Numbered from the stretch's first letter, positions 49,443-63,466 are shown. The stretch: 64,000 nt of DNA from Pempheris klunzingeri (GCF_042242105.1 NC_092024.1:1447001-1511000); one strand, 5' to 3'. Translations and numbers: made by a program. The notes: generated by a model not told the origin, from the sequence alone.

Positions 49443-49497
<55 letters not shown>
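49443..49497. repeat. (GT)n microsatellite
   Basis: About 27 perfect GT units, paired with the tract at 49330. Long alternating purine-pyrimidine DNA of this kind can adopt Z-DNA. Confidence 0.95.
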
Positions 49498-49500
<3 letters not shown>

Positions 49501-50835
49501 AGCAAGACTTAAGGAGTCCCAGCTGTCTCTTTCCCAGCTGCCACTGCCCGACTCCTGATGAGAAAAGTGGACACAGTGAAAGACCAGATAGTTTGAACGT
49601 GTGTTTTTGTCGTACCTTCACCTCCGTTTGTTACGTCCTGCTTGTATAAATGTGCTCCTGCTGTGAGGCGTCACGCAGTGGTGGAATGTCACTAAGCGAG
49701 TACTTTTACTCGATGCACACGCACTTCACTTGAGTGCATCCATTCTATGCATCTTTATGTACTTGTACTACATCCGTCTGACAGCTTTAGTTACAACTTT
49801 ATTGTCCAATGAAAACCGTGCATCTCCAAATGTGATTTCTTCTGATAAACTGGGGACTGAAGTGTTGAGAAAACTCTCCTACTTGTTAGATAGACTATTT
49901 TAAAAGAGTAGCTGGGGAAAAAAAGTCGTCACAAGGCTGAAAACAGGCTGTTTCTCTAAGCTCATGAAAAGTTGACTTGTTAGAGATACAGCGGCACTAC
50001 AGACAAACACTAGACCACAATGCATTGCTGCAGATTAAACTACCCAGTGGTTATAAAGTAGTTAAAATGAGCTCAACCGTAACCATCTACAGCAGCAAAA
50101 CATAACATACACATGAATGCAGCAGGAATTAGAATTAGAAATCATATATTACTGCAGAGTGAGTACTTTTACTTTTGATATTAAAGTATATTTCACTGCT
50201 GATGCTTAAACACTTTTACTCTGGGTTTCGAGTGCTGGACGTTTACTTGTAATGGATTATTTTCACAGTGTGGTTTTAGTACTTTTAGTCTTCTTCCACC
50301 ACTGGTGTCATGTGCGCATAATGTGTGTGTGTTTGTTGTAATGGGGCTCTCTTGAAATCCCTCCTCAGGACGGGCCAAGTCGAGGGTCTGTAAGCATTTA
50401 TGGAGTCGTTATAATAAAAGAGTGGGTCACACCAAAAACTCAACAGCAGCTCTGGGATTTTCCAGCCCTCCACTCAGCCTGTGCCAAGACACTGTTTGGA
50501 TAGAGAAGGCTGGAGATATTGAATGCCTTGTCTAGTGTTACGCAGGGGAATAGCCTAATCCAGACTGGGCCCATTCTTTCCCACATGAATGGTGTGTGTT
50601 TGTCTGTGCTCTCCGTGTACATTTGTGTGGATTTGTGTGTGTGTTTGTGTGTGTCGAGAGGGGGCCAGTAAGAGAATCAAGAAACAGACAACATCCTCCT
50701 GCTGCGCAGAGAGGGCCTGAAGAACAATAAAGCCTGGCGAGTGAAGGAAGCACTCTGGCTGGAGGCCCGCGGCTGGACAACGCTTAGCTTGTTTTGGGTC
50801 CTGAAACAAATAAATGACAGAGTTCCTCTCAGTTT

Positions 50836-50859
50836 CACACACACACACACACACACACA
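50836..50859. repeat. (CA)n microsatellite
   Basis: Twelve CA units followed by a short AGAGAG run. Confidence 0.9.
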
Positions 50860-52356
50860 GAGAGAGCTGAAAACATACAGGAATTGATATGGTTTATTTA
50901 TAACAAAAGGATTGTGCGAGGGCGAAATTAATTCAAGCTGTAATCAATCTGGAGGTCGAGATGTGGGAGCATGCAGAGACAGGTTTGTAAGCGCAGTAAA
51001 AGTTTTAAGCTCTATTTGTTTTGCACACTCCAAATGATTATCTGCTGTAGCATTTTCCTCCTGATGCTTAAACAGGAACATATTTCAAAGGAACACGCCT
51101 AAATGTAACGGCCTGCTGTTCAGGCACGCTCTAACAGGATGACTCTTCACTTCCAGGTCAAGTCCCACGAGTATCTTTCAGCAAAAATGGTGAGAACAAA
51201 AGATGATGGGCCTTCAAGCACTTTTTGAACTTGTCTTTGCAAATGTTGGTTATGATAATGTTAAACAAACAGACGTGCACTCACTCCGGGTCATGTGCAG
51301 CAGAGCTGTATATTCCTCAGGGCTGCAGGGACAACGATGCTACATACCTGTACATGGCAGGAAGTTAATGGGTGTGATCACACCTTTTCATTTTCTGTCC
51401 ATTTTGCCCTGAAACAGTTCTAATAAAAGTGATGGGGGACAAAACCTACAGTCCTAAAGGCAGCTGATATTCTTATGAGGCTTCAGCAGTGTGAGCTAAC
51501 CAGTGCATGTGGATGTCTTCCAATGTTACAGCCATTTACTGACAAATTCCTTCTTTGTGTTGTCATGGACAGTGTTTCCTGTCTGAGCCGGAGTGGTGGG
51601 GTAGTTGCTCAGAGACAGAGTTTCTTATTAAAAATACTGAACCTTTGGATGAAATCTTATATACCCATTAGCTTCAGCTGGCTTTACAGAGCCTTTTCTG
51701 CACAGAATGAGGGCTGTGGAGTTTGCCCCCAATCTCTTACATTGAAAGTGTGTTAGGAAGAGAATCTTCTCATGGGCCACTGTGGACAGAAGAAGTCATT
51801 ACAGCGACCGACTCAGTTTCTCCGCTGGAAGGACACCCTGGAGGGCACTTTACAGCGTTTTCTTGCACACTGGGCCACCGTAGAGGGGACTTTTATCTAC
51901 CTTAAGGGCATCCACAAGGGCACTTTTGAGCAAATGATCTATGCAGCAGAACATTACATAACAATGGACAGCGTGAAAAGAATTAGAGAAAAATCAATGG
52001 CTCAATATTTACTTGTGTATCTCAGGAAAGTTTCATGTCTTTATTATCAGGGAAAATTCTTATTTGCATTAAATGGACACCAGCAAGTCAAAATATCAGT
52101 ACGGCCTGTTAAAGTTGTACACTTTGGGGTAAAAAGGCACCAAAAAAAAGAGCTGGTTGCATTTTGTTGTGTTTGCATTTTGTCAATGTTGTTTATTAGC
52201 GTAAAGCATAAAGCTTCACCGCTGTGAACGAAACATTTCAGGATTTCAGCCTGGACGTGACGCACCACTTAGGGTACAAACCTCCGACCTGAAGAAACAA
52301 AGTGCAGCTTTAGTGATACATTTTTCTAGAGGACCTTAGTTTGTCTGTCCTCTAGC

Positions 52357-52388
52357 TGTGTGTGTGTATGTGTGTGTGTGTGTGTGTG
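52357..52388. repeat. Interrupted (TG)n microsatellite
   Basis: TG units with one TATG interruption. Confidence 0.9.
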
Positions 52389-52494
52389 AGCCAAACCTCC
52401 CTACTGTAATTTGTCTGAATTGATCTCCAGTTATAGCTCAATAAACGGTGCTGTGGCCTTACTGTACATGAAGCTACAGCATTGTATACCCATT

Positions 52495-52518
52495 ACACAC
52501 ACACACACACACACACAC
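52495..52518. repeat. (AC)n microsatellite
   Basis: Twelve AC units. Confidence 0.9.
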
Positions 52519-53103
52519 GCACAGTCCTTTTATGTGCATGTATTTTCACACATATACTCACATGGGCACACATCAATGGAAACACATTAACAAACACAAA
52601 CCCAGCATACGGCGAGTGTGTTTGTCAATGGGACTGTTCTTCAGAGAGGTGCAGTCATGACAGTTATGACTCTCTGGCCTCTTAGTGCGGTTTGTTTTTC
52701 TTCAGTTAGACTCTAGAAATTTTTTGGTGTGTGAGCTCTCCCTCTCTTTCTCTCTCTGCGTCTATCTGTCCGCCCAACTTCCCATTCATGCCCTCAGCTT
52801 GGTTTTCCTCCCAGCGGTCCTCCAGGTTCATTTCAGAGAGAGTTGCCAGCTTGCCACAGGTTAGACAGAAATAAACAGTCAGGCTCTCCAAGTTAAACAG
52901 CGACCATGTCATACCATCTGAGAGCCCCTCCGCTTCCTCTGGGCCGCCCACCGCTCAAAGAATGCGTCTTCAGTTCTCTGAGAAATGGAGCAGTCTGCAC
53001 ACACAGCCAAACAAACCTGCACGCATATAGAAATGAACATATAGATGTCATTTTCACACGCAAACAGACACGTGGAAGGTGTAACTGTTCTATGCACAGA
53101 GGA

Positions 53104-53138
<35 letters not shown>
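53104..53138. repeat. (AC)n microsatellite
   Basis: About seventeen AC units. They create the spurious CVCVCV and THTHTH frames on both strands here. Confidence 0.95.
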
Positions 53139-53140
<2 letters not shown>

Positions 53141-53381
53141 GCGGGCTCTCGCGGCTGTGATTTGCTTGACAGTCCTGAATACACTGCGTCTATTGTTCAG
53201 AGGCTTTGTGGGTCCCAAAGAGAGTGGTAAAGTGTTCGCCCAAAGAGACGGAGATGGGGAGGGAGGGGGGCAGGGTGGATATCCATTTCTGCAGACCAGT
53301 GAAACTACACTTATTCTCCTAACTGCTGCCACATGGTGAGGTCTCCTAATGGCATAGAGCACAGCACAACCTGCCCTGTCT

Positions 53382-53406
53382 CACACACACACACACACAC
53401 ACACAC
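53382..53406. repeat. (CA)n microsatellite
   Basis: Twelve CA units. Confidence 0.9.
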
Positions 53407-53681
53407 GTATGAACATCATTACATAAAATGTTCATAGACAGAAGTTATTCCCTCTGGCATGTCACTCCTGCAGAAGCTCAAGGTTTCCACAGGTTTTAAA
53501 TGTTAAGGAAGGATTTAGGTAAAGCCTACACTCAAGTGGGGAACTCCCCATGAAGTAAAGAAAAGTCATACCCGTGTGTTTATGTAAGTATTTTCACTCC
53601 GAGTTTGATACTTTGCATGTGCAATTTCAATTTGACCTCGTCAGGCCTGAGAAAAGCTCCCTAAGCCCAACAGGAGCTCAG

Positions 53682-53932
53682 AGGTGCAGTGGGTCGTCCA
53701 TTCATCGGAAGATCAGCTCCTCTACGTCAGCATGTCGAAGTGTCCTTGGGCAAAACACTGAACCCCAACATGCTCCTGAAGCTTCAGTGTGTGAATGTGT
53801 GTGACAGAATATCCTCCTCCTCCTACTACTCCTCCTGTACGACTGATGGGTGAATGAGGATGTAATGTAAAAGTGGTTGGAGTAGTAGAATGACTAGAAC
53901 AGCGCTATACAAATACAGACCATTTACCATTG
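53682..53932 (+). repeat. High-copy fish SINE-like repeat
   Basis: GTGCAGTGGGTCGTCC at the left, GTGTCCTTGGGCAAAACACTG in the middle and AGCGCTATACAAATACAGAC then CATTTACCATT at the right form an arrangement I know as very common in percomorph genomes. It is non-coding. Whether it is a tRNA-derived SINE or a non-autonomous DNA element I cannot settle here. Confidence 0.6.
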
Positions 53933-55471
53933 ACATGCACCGGAAAAAGAGGAGATGGTGGATTGTACAATTTAGGCAGTTAGTATACGCTAAACATCTG
54001 ATGTATGTTTCTTTTTTGAACACATTTCAACCTTCGAGAATTTGGGAGTTATGTTTTGTCCGACATGGAAAGCTCCACCTCCTGGGAACAGGCTCAACAA
54101 CAGCCGAGGGCCGTTCCACTCCTGGCTGTGTGAGGCTGGAGGTGGTCAGTGATGTGAGCCCCTGGCCAGAAAAATGGAGACACAGAATCACAAGGCACCT
54201 CTGCCACAGAGGTCTCCTCGGAGGTGGCAAGTCAGCCACAATCGATTGAGTGGCTTGTGCTGGTGCTCTGAAGTCTTCATGTTGTCACGCTCAGTTGGAC
54301 ATGTGTAAGGGAAAAACGAGTGTTTCATTTTATTTACATGGAGTGGCGTGCCAAAGGCTCTGCGGTCGTGATAAGCGGTATCGAATGTCTTTAATAATTG
54401 TAATTTTTTAACAAGCCTGTTCAGAAGGTTGAATTGACACTCAGGGAACTTCACCAGCCTCCTGAACTGAAGTGCACCTTTGAGCAGGTTGTCATGGAGC
54501 TGAAAAACAACATGCCCTCCATATCAGAGTCTGTCAGTGTGCTGCTACCGTTGTGTAATGGCACATGGACAGGACGAAGGATCATGGACATGGTCAGTTT
54601 GCCCGAGCAGCGGAGGCGACCCAGGAAGAAAAATTCAGGACTCCGAGAAGATGCACCTTCATATTTGCTTTATTTTCAATGTGCAGCAGCAGGCCCCTCT
54701 CCAGCATGTGCTCCAGCTCACTCAAACCCAACAACCACCTCCCGGCACATAAACCACCATCTTAAATACCTGTCCCCATCAGGCACCTACCACCTGACCG
54801 GGAACTTACCAACCACAATAAATAAATACCACACATTTATACAACCCACATCGAACTGAATCTATATACTAAACAAATATTAATCAACTAAACCTACTCA
54901 ATCTATTTAATAAATACCCCCCTAATTACCTTACACACTTATTTTACATTTATCTAAAACGAAACTCCCCTCAACCCACTTCCCACATGGCATCCTCCTC
55001 CCGGAACTTAGAAGAGGCGTCTGAACCCCCGGGGAATCCTTTTGCCCGGACACCCTGGGAGGAAGAGGACAGGCAGAGGTAAGATCCAACAACCAGCATG
55101 ACATACAAATCAACACAGTCTCTCCATAAACAAGGAGTAACGGCCGTCCGTCGTTACAGACATGTATTATGCATTCACATGGGCGTGGACCGTCCTCTGT
55201 GTGTTACCTCCCTCCTGCCTTCTCTTTGTTACTGCTGGACTTTCTAGATATGCAGTGTTTCTTTTAGGTTCTTACTCCTGATCTTGCTCCTGATATTGTG
55301 CTACTGACCGCCTGCCTTTAATAAAGCAGCAGTGTTTACAAAGAGAGACGTTTAACAGCTCAGTAAAACTGATGGAAAATTTGATTGGAAAATATTGCGA
55401 TTTGTTATAAGGCAGATGTTTGTACTCATAGTGTGTTTTATTAGTTGAGCCGAGACATCTAGAGCTGGATA

Positions 55472-55680
55472 GCTCAGCAGGTAAAACTGCTGACTTTGCC
55501 TCTGGAGGTTTGAATCCCAGTCAGGGCTTAACACCTATATCCAGCATGGACCCTTAGGCAAGGTCCTTGGTGCTATTAGCCTACCTCAAGATGAGTGAAA
55601 CCAGCTCAGACATCCAGGTCCAGGTCAACAAGGCCTGCGTCAGGTGTTGGGGAACCAGGGCAACCTACTGGTAAGCATGG
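55472..55680 (+). mobile_element. tRNA-derived SINE
   Basis: An A-box-like TAGCTCAGCAGGT is followed about 27 bases later by a B-box-like GGTTTGAATCC, the internal RNA polymerase III promoter of a tRNA. The tRNA-like head is followed by about 140 bases of unrelated body. The flanks cannot form an acceptor stem, so it is a SINE copy rather than a working tRNA gene. Confidence 0.65.
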
Positions 55681-58600
55681 TTTTAATAGCATATGTCCAA
55701 CTGACTGGAGCTAAAAGGGGCCCATGAATGTAAACCAAAAAATACCAACCAAATATACCAAAATACTGAAAAACAATCTGGACAGAAAAAACACAGCCTG
55801 TAACAGATTCTAAAGCATTACGTCATTCTACAGGTTTTCTCTAAGTAGACTAATCAGGCTTGTAGGTGCAAGCAAACATGCTGCAGCCTGCACAATAACA
55901 CTTTATAGTCTGAAAAAGATTTTACTTCTTAACAGTTTTTAACTAGAAAAGTCAAATGTGCTGCAAGTTTGTTGGTTTAGCAACAAACTTTCAGCCCAGC
56001 TAGCCTTGCAGCCAGCAAATGATGCTGCCTCAGCCTGCGGGGGTTGAGCAAGGTTATTTTCTTTCCAAAGCCTGTGTCATAACCCATTTCAAGTTGAGTG
56101 TTTTGAGACTGAATGACTTCCACATTAACAAAGACTATCTTCAAGCGTTGGTGGGGGCGAGTGCTGACAGTAATGAATCTGTTCTTTCTCTGTCTGTGAG
56201 AAGGCGTTTAGACTGACTGACTGAACTTATTGTGTTTTATCAGTTTAATAAATTGCTTTGTGCTGGTTCGTTGTATTTGGTGTCATTTAGAATCTGCTGC
56301 ATGTTGTCTTCACTCTGCTCCTCACATAAACTTAACCGACTACATGTTTTGCATCGAACTGTGTGGTTGCAATGTAGTTCTACTACCAGGGGAAAGTTTT
56401 GTAGTGGGATTTTTGGTATTGTTTCAACTACCATTTTCCATAAATCTAGCGTTGTGGTCTTCTTTTGTCATAAAATTGGCCAATTTGTGTTTGTTTGGAC
56501 TGTGAGAAGTTATTCTGCGTGGCTCTCTGTGCCAAGATGAGAACTTGTGCTTTTATTGGAAATTAAAAGAATGATTTGTGTTCCCAGAAAAGCCAGAAAT
56601 TTTGTTTTGATTTAACCAAACTGCATTTTTGTTGAATGCGCAGTGGATGTTGTCAACAAAAGGCCCTTTTTTAGCTGTACGGCAGTTTGTTGATGTGTTT
56701 TGTAAAGCCACTGGTTAATCACATTACAGCTGTTTTTAATCTCTTTCCTGTTTTCTTGAGGTAACATTGCTTTTGAAATGCTTTTTCATTGGTGAATTAA
56801 TACGTGGGTGGTATTTCCTCTATGGCTCAAATTCAAACCCTGGTGATGAGTGGGAGTGATAGCAGTGATAACGCTAAATGTCATAGATTTTCTGGCCTTG
56901 AATGCAAAGGTAGTGGTTTGAGCGAGAAAACAACCTGTGCAAAAGGAGTTTGGACATCAGTATTGTCATTGGCTCTGCTTATTAATAACAGTTCTGCTAT
57001 GAATAAAGAAAAAAGAGCTCCCACAAGAATCTCTGCGATAGTTTCCAGAATGATGACTCCACATCAGTGGGTACTTCGCCAGATTCACTATGATGTTTTT
57101 GTATTGTGTACTTTTGACCCACCCTGATGCAAGAGCTCCTTATTTGTCTGGACTTTAATTGGTTACACTGGGAACCATAATTCTTTACTAAAGTGCAAAA
57201 ACACAGGAGACAACGGAGCCAGCTAACAAGAATTTAGCTTGCGTGCCAATTAGAGTCTGGGGTTTCAGGTTATTCGGGGCTATGGGGAGCAGTAGAGGTG
57301 ACTCAGAGGGTGATCTGAGTCACAGCTTTAATATGATGAATGCTGGCAGACTGGGAGATGTTTATTTACACTTATCTGGATGGAGTCAGGGGTGACTTGG
57401 ATGAACTGCGTGTGAAATTTTTACATTGCATGTGAAAACCTGTCAATGAAACTATAAACCATGCTGAAGTTGAAGATGTGTTAAGTGTTGGCTTCATCCT
57501 TGTTTGAAGTGAGCTCAGGCTTCGGAGCGCCTGTCATGCTTTCTTCTCATCAAGACAGAGAAAGCCGAGGTTTGCTGTCATTGGCTCACATACAGTGCGT
57601 CAATGACGGGACTGCCCATTGTTCCGACGGCACATTATTCCGAAACCACAATACTACAAAAAAATTTCCGTTTTCTCAAAAAGAAGCACTCATTGCTCTC
57701 TGAAGGCCCACTGCTGTCAAAGCGGTGCATGATGTGTAAAGAGAACTGGATACATCATTAGAGGCAGGGCCCTGTTCATTCTTATGAAAGTTGCTCAGTG
57801 AAGAATGAAGCAAAAAAAAGGTCGACTAGCAGGTATAACATGACTTGCAGCGTTGCATATAATATTACGTATAACATTACTTGGATGTTTCACATTTTGG
57901 GGACTACAGAGTAAGTGCACTAACACCTCAGGCCGGCCAAGGAGGCTAGCGTCTTTCTTTCTATGTAAGTCTATGGGAAAAGAGGGTTTCCAGGCCCAGT
58001 GGCATCTACCATTGCTGTAATTAAACAGTTTGGCCACTATGTCAACTTTGTCGGCATAATTCCTAGGGGCTCCATTCGGTGACTGCCGGCCCCGTCCATG
58101 GTGCTAAATCCTTTCGGCTTTACACCAAACGACACTTCAAACAATTTTACTGTCACAGACCAGTCCAGTGTTGGAATAAAATCATGAAAGTTTGCCCCAC
58201 TAATCATTTCTAGGCTGCAAGGTAAGGCTACATTGCTGTACTGTAGTTGTTGTCAGTGTGAGCTAGCGTTAGATCACAGGCTGTTGGACAAAAGGGCTTT
58301 TGGTCCAGGGACATTTTTCGGACTAGTGGGGTTTCAGAATAAAGGGCTGCTCACTAGTAAGTATCATGTTGAAACTGGCAAACTTTGATGAAAACAACAA
58401 ATTATATTATATTATCCATATGAACATTTCCCTCGACGTTCTGATTAGTTTGTCCTGTCTGTAAACATACTGATGCTGCTGTATGTAGAAAAGGGCAGCC
58501 CATGATTGTGACATTTGACAATTTAGGAAATACACGTCTTTGCAGTCTTGCTGAGAATTAGAGAGACCGTTATCATGAAGCTATAACTAGCAGCTTAGCC

Positions 58601-58689
58601 AATGAGCAAATTGTAGTTTTTACACTTACACACTCGCATCAAACAGACGTGATAGTGAACTTTATACGTGCTGGTATGCCGTATGTTTT

Positions 58690-58810
58690 TTAATACCTTG
58701 GTCAGCTGCTTCCAGTTTTTGTGCTAAGCTAAGCTAACAGGCTGCTGGCTGTAGTTTAATATTCATCGTTCAGACATGAGATTGATGTAAATCCTCTCAT
58801 CTATCTTTTG
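58690..58810. repeat. Dispersed fish repeat, second copy (inverted relative to 23548)
   Basis: The reverse complement carries GAATATTAAACTACAGCCAG and TTAGCTTAGCACAAAAACTGG, matching 23548-23651. Confidence 0.6.
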
Positions 58811-59044
58811 GCAAAAATTCAAACTCACTCAACTTTTTGGAAAAAAACTGAAAAAAGAAAACCATCAGCTGGTGGTTTTCTCAGTTATCATGGTGGGGGC
58901 TCAGCTGTCATCATGTGACCCACTTAGAGCCGCATGATTAGAGATCGTGTCTCCATTCAAGGATTGTCCTTGATGGTCTTAAAATCATGGGATATATCTC
59001 TGATTCTGGAGCCCATCATAATACTTTAGATTTATTTAACTGCG

Positions 59045-59076
59045 AGAAGAAGAAGAAGAAGAAGAAGAAGAAGAAA
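59045..59076. repeat. (AGA)n microsatellite
   Basis: About ten AGA triplets. They cause the poly-Phe open frame on the minus strand. Confidence 0.95.
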
Positions 59077-60547
59077 AGAATAATAGGGTAAAGAATAGAA
59101 TTATACTGTACATGTTTGTTAAATCTGTCTGCATGCTGAGACCTTGTACTGGAATGCAGGTGAGCGCTGTGGTGTTGGTAGTTCACATGGTGGTGATGGG
59201 GCTCGAAGGACACTGGACACTGTGTGTATCACAGGCGAATGATGTTTACAATGTTACATGTAGTAAGTGCCCCGCTGAATTCCTGCTGTCTGCACCATCT
59301 TTCAGCTTGGTCGCACCACTCATACGCGCTTCAAAACACACAATCTATGCGTCTCGAGCTTTGGTTTGGAGACAACAAGCCGGGAGACCAGGAGAGTGGC
59401 ATTAATCAGACACAGATGACCTGGCCTGCCTCTTATGATAAATGCATCCAAGAGGAAGGAAAAGGTTGACATTTGAAAGTCAGAAGTGAGGAGTGAAAAC
59501 AGTTGGTAGAAGCAGGGGAAGACTTAAAGCGTTAAATCAAAGCTCACATCCTTACATCAGTGGTTGCTAGGTCCTCCTCTACCTCCACTTTTCCATATTT
59601 CTGTCACTCCATCCTTCCTGATTCCATATCTATTTTACAGTCTGCTCAAAGATACCATGGTGCAGAGCAGGTAAGGATGTGACTTGAGGTAATAGGACAG
59701 TGTGCCAGGGGTGGAGAGATGTGTAGCTTATCAGCTGTTCCCAGGGGTTGTACAGTACACTTGGTGTGGTGTTAAAACGGGGATGCGGCAAGACAGATAT
59801 AGAACAAGGTTAAAGGAGGACATGTTGTGCATGCTCTCAGGCCATTCTGTCCCCTCTTCCAACGTTTAACCTCATTCTTTCTCTCGGGTCCGTCAGGCCT
59901 CATTGGCGCTACATGCTGAAACAAAGAAAGTGATTCAGGTCCCCGAAAGGAAACTTGTGGAAGCTGCCAAAGATATCAGTCTTCAGACAGGGTGTGGCCT
60001 TTCACTTTGCCTGCTTCCCCTTCACGCTACCACTCTAACTCTCAAACCTCCCACCTGGATCCTTACTCCACTCACTCTTAAATCCCAGCGGCAGTGTCAC
60101 ACTAACTTTGGCACGAGCTGCCTTTAACGGTGATCTGAAAAATAGGAGAAAATATTGAATGTCGAATTAGGATTGTCTCTGAAATGATTGTTAGTGTGGC
60201 ACAAAGACGAGAAAATGAACAAAGAAACAATTCACACACTTACCACACCATCCGCCCATCACTCCTTTTCATGAACCAGTTGGAAGATCAAAATCATAGA
60301 ATACATCATTAGGTAACGTTCAACCAATAAATCTGCAGTCTTTGTGTTGTTTTGGGGTTCAACACGACAAGGTTATTATCTTAAGAAGTTAATATTGAGG
60401 CATTCACTGCATGTCTCTTTCTCTCTCTCTACTGTTTTATCAGTTAAAGCAGAAAATGCCCTCGAAAAAATAATCTTTAAAAAACACACAAAAGTTGATG
60501 TGGCGAGCTTGTTGGTTCAGTTCAACATAAGAAGTCAATTGGTGTCA

Positions 60548-60790
60548 TGTTTCTGGCCCTGTGGTCACCTAAGCTCAGTGTTCAGCCTGCTTTTAGCTCC
60601 GCCGTTGGTCTCCACCAGCTCATAGGGAGAAATGTCTCTCTCTTTAGCTGCTAAATGCTCCACTATGTTCAGCAGTTGGTAGGTTTTTCTGTCTTCTGTT
60701 TGCACAGCTTGTGGCACCAGGGGGAGTTTGATACGGGCAGTCAGAGTGAACCAAAACAGTGAGCTGAAAGAAGCTAAAATGCCTCAAAGC
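60548..60790. repeat. Dispersed fish repeat, second copy of the 33045 family
   Basis: TTTAGCTGCTAAATGCTCCA and GTTCAGCAGTTGG parallel the 33045-33260 segment in the same orientation. Confidence 0.5.
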
Positions 60791-61582
60791 TGTAGTAAAT
60801 ATAGTAAATGTATTGGCGTTACATTCTACTTAAAACAAATCATTTTTGGAAATGCCACAGCTAAGACATCCATCTTTATGTAAAGAGCAAAATGGGACAT
60901 GACAAACATTATTCCAAAGTAATTTGTCATTAAAGATTCAAGGCTCGTAAGGAGAGTAAACTTGAGGGTGGTGGGCATCACACGTTCACAGCCTGCTGTT
61001 CTGTTCATTCTGTGCTTTGGGACCGCAGAATGGATTATTAGGCCAGTAAGCCAATTTGTTGTAATATCCATTTTTACACCAAAGGCGCCAAACATTTACT
61101 AAAATCCAGGTGTCATAGCCAATAAAACGCATCTCTTTCATCTCCAGTCACAATCCAGCTGCAACTTTGTCTTGGTACCGTGAAAGATTCAGTGGTGGGG
61201 AAAAGGGAGTGTGCATCACAGTCAAGGATTGAGGACATCCTACACATTGCAAGTGTTTATCAAATACCAACAGCTTCTTTCTGCACTGAAAATACAGACA
61301 CATTATGCTGGAGGGAGAGACCCAGAAACATCAACAACAGCCAGAGAGCTGGGCTTGTTATGTAAGCTGAATCAAATTGATCCTATGGGGATCGACTTGT
61401 TGGGCTTGAGCTGCAGCGACATGGATGAAAATTCAGGCATAATAATCTGTGAGCGCTCGCAGAGGGCGAATCATTGCTGAAGTCCTCGTTATTTAATGCA
61501 ACTGTGCATTCTGGGTATACGTATCAAATCCTCCTTTATATCATCTGATCATCATGTCCCCAGAACGTGATCTAATGTGAAC

Positions 61583-61602
61583 ATCTATCTATCTGTCTAT
61601 CC

Positions 61603-61686
<84 letters not shown>

Positions 61687-61687
61687 G

Positions 61688-61718
<31 letters not shown>

Positions 61719-61719
61719 G

Positions 61720-61750
<31 letters not shown>
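61583..61750. repeat. Long (ATCT)n tetranucleotide array
   Basis: About 42 units over 168 bases with a few TGTCT and TCCAT interruptions. The YLSI-repeat open frame across it is an artefact of the array. Confidence 0.97.
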
Positions 61751-61751
<1 letters not shown>

Positions 61752-62072
61752 GTAGCTGCAGATACACATGTCCCTGCTAATGAGGAAACCTGACTGGGGA
61801 GTGGAACAGAAGAATTCAGTCTCTGAAGTAGAAAACAACAGAACAGGGAGGGAAAAATGATAAGAAAATCCTGACAATATGTTTGAAGCTGTGAGAGATG
61901 GAGGTGAGTCGGGTGGAGGAGGGGTGGGACCTCCGAGGCTTTGGAGCCAATTCGAGGACCTTGTGATGCAAAACCAGTCCTCAGCAACAGACAGTTCCCA
62001 TGGCAACGCTGAGCTGCCAAAGTTCCTTGTTGACAAATGACAGCTCCCCTCTCCTCAGCACTCGCCCAGCGA

Positions 62073-62095
62073 TGTGTGTGTGTGTGTGTGTGTGT
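62073..62095. repeat. (TG)n microsatellite
   Basis: Eleven TG units. Confidence 0.9.
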
Positions 62096-62886
62096 TATTT
62101 GGCAAGTCCCCATCCTTGCCTTAGGCACGGGGGAAGAAGGGGTGAAGGGACAGCGGGGGAGAGCATTGTTTTGTATGCAGACATGCATACAAAACACAAC
62201 GTACAGCGGCTGACATGCCTTTACTGCAGCTACGTGGTCCTATTAGGTACAAACGATTGTATTAATGGTAATCATGTATTATTGTGTACAGTGATTCCCA
62301 AGCAGGTGCTCTGACACCTCAGGAGTACCTCTGCAGTCACCAGGGGGTTCGTGAAAAGACTGTGGAGCAGAGAAATGACGATTTGGTTTGAATTAAAATC
62401 CACAAAAAAAAAAAGTCAGCTGTAACACCTTCATGCTGCAGTTGAGAGTGAGTGAAATCTAATGTGCAGAAGTCAGAGGATAAATGGCTGTATGACTTTA
62501 AGAGTTAGGTTAAAGTAATGGAAACATTAGAGTAATGGATATCTCAAATTAATAGTAATTGTATTATTGTAATCATGCAAATTTAAAGTGACTAATTCAA
62601 ATAAATGGATGTGCAGTATTTAACCACCTAAGTTGACTAAACATTTTGTATGTTGTTTTTGCACCAGTGTTCCCATGAAAACAGTCAGTCCAATGACAGT
62701 AAGTGCAGTGAAATGAGAGACAGCGATACAGAGGAAAGATGGGGGCAGGCTGAGCGGCACCATACACACACCCCTGCGGCAGAAGTGTTGTGAAAAGATG
62801 ATCTTCCATCGTCACCTCGCAACAGAGCTGTCAAGATGTTCAGACCCGTGATTTAACCTCCCCATTTCACACTGTTACATCCAACC

Positions 62887-62887
<1 letters not shown>

Positions 62888-62925
<38 letters not shown>
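62888..62925. repeat. (AC)n microsatellite
   Basis: Nineteen AC units. Confidence 0.95.
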
Positions 62926-62928
<3 letters not shown>

Positions 62929-63464
62929 CTCTCTACAGTCTGTACTACAATGGCTTAGCTGCTTTCAAGCATTCCAAAGCAATGTCATATATACCTGCAC
63001 AGCATTAGAAATAATCCAGTAATTAGAGCGCACACAGTGAGCACTAATACTGGATCAAAGGAACATTTAACTTAAAGCCCAGTAATGCCAGTGGATGACA
63101 GTACTGTGTCAGCACACACAGCATCACACCGGAGCACACAGTATCACCAGCAGTCATAATAACAAGTGATCATGAGTGAGGAGTGTATTTTTTAAAATAA
63201 TCCTGGGGTATCCTTGAGGTTGTATGGGACATAGGTAGAAGTGTGTGTGTGTGTTTTACGCTACAACAGGTGAATATTGCGGGGACAATGGAGTTGACGG
63301 GGAGTGCAGAGAGGAGTGTGGAGGTGACTGCTCCCAGCGTAATGTCAAAAAGATTAACAAGAATTGAGCGGCAAAGTGACACCTGAGAGACATTTGGCGA
63401 GTGCAATAAGCTGTTGTACTGCACTCCGCTGCACAGCAGACAGGGAGGGGGGCAAGACAATAAG

Positions 63465-63466
<2 letters not shown>

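Noticed and set aside
51772-52227. 151-codon plus-strand open frame
   Set aside because: No similarity I recognise and no promoter or splice context. Kept out of the gene list, though a search against protein databases would settle it.
53090-53362. Minus-strand frame with CVCVCV run and nearby frames
   Set aside because: It reads through an (AC)n microsatellite; similar artefacts occur at 49321, 49409, 50555, 52906, 62000 and 63170.
54434-54859. 141-codon plus-strand open frame
   Set aside because: No domain, no splice support and low-complexity C-terminal half rich in Pro, Thr and His. Chance frame in intergenic DNA.
55472-55545. A functional tRNA gene
   Set aside because: A- and B-box-like motifs are present but the ends cannot pair as an acceptor stem and SINE body follows directly.
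59112-59405. 97-codon frame with a signal-peptide-like start
   Set aside because: The hydrophobic start is suggestive, but nothing after it resembles a known secreted family and there are no splice partners.
61577-61780. 67-codon open frame made of YLSI repeats
   Set aside because: It is a translation of the ATCT array with no start context or flanking coding sequence.
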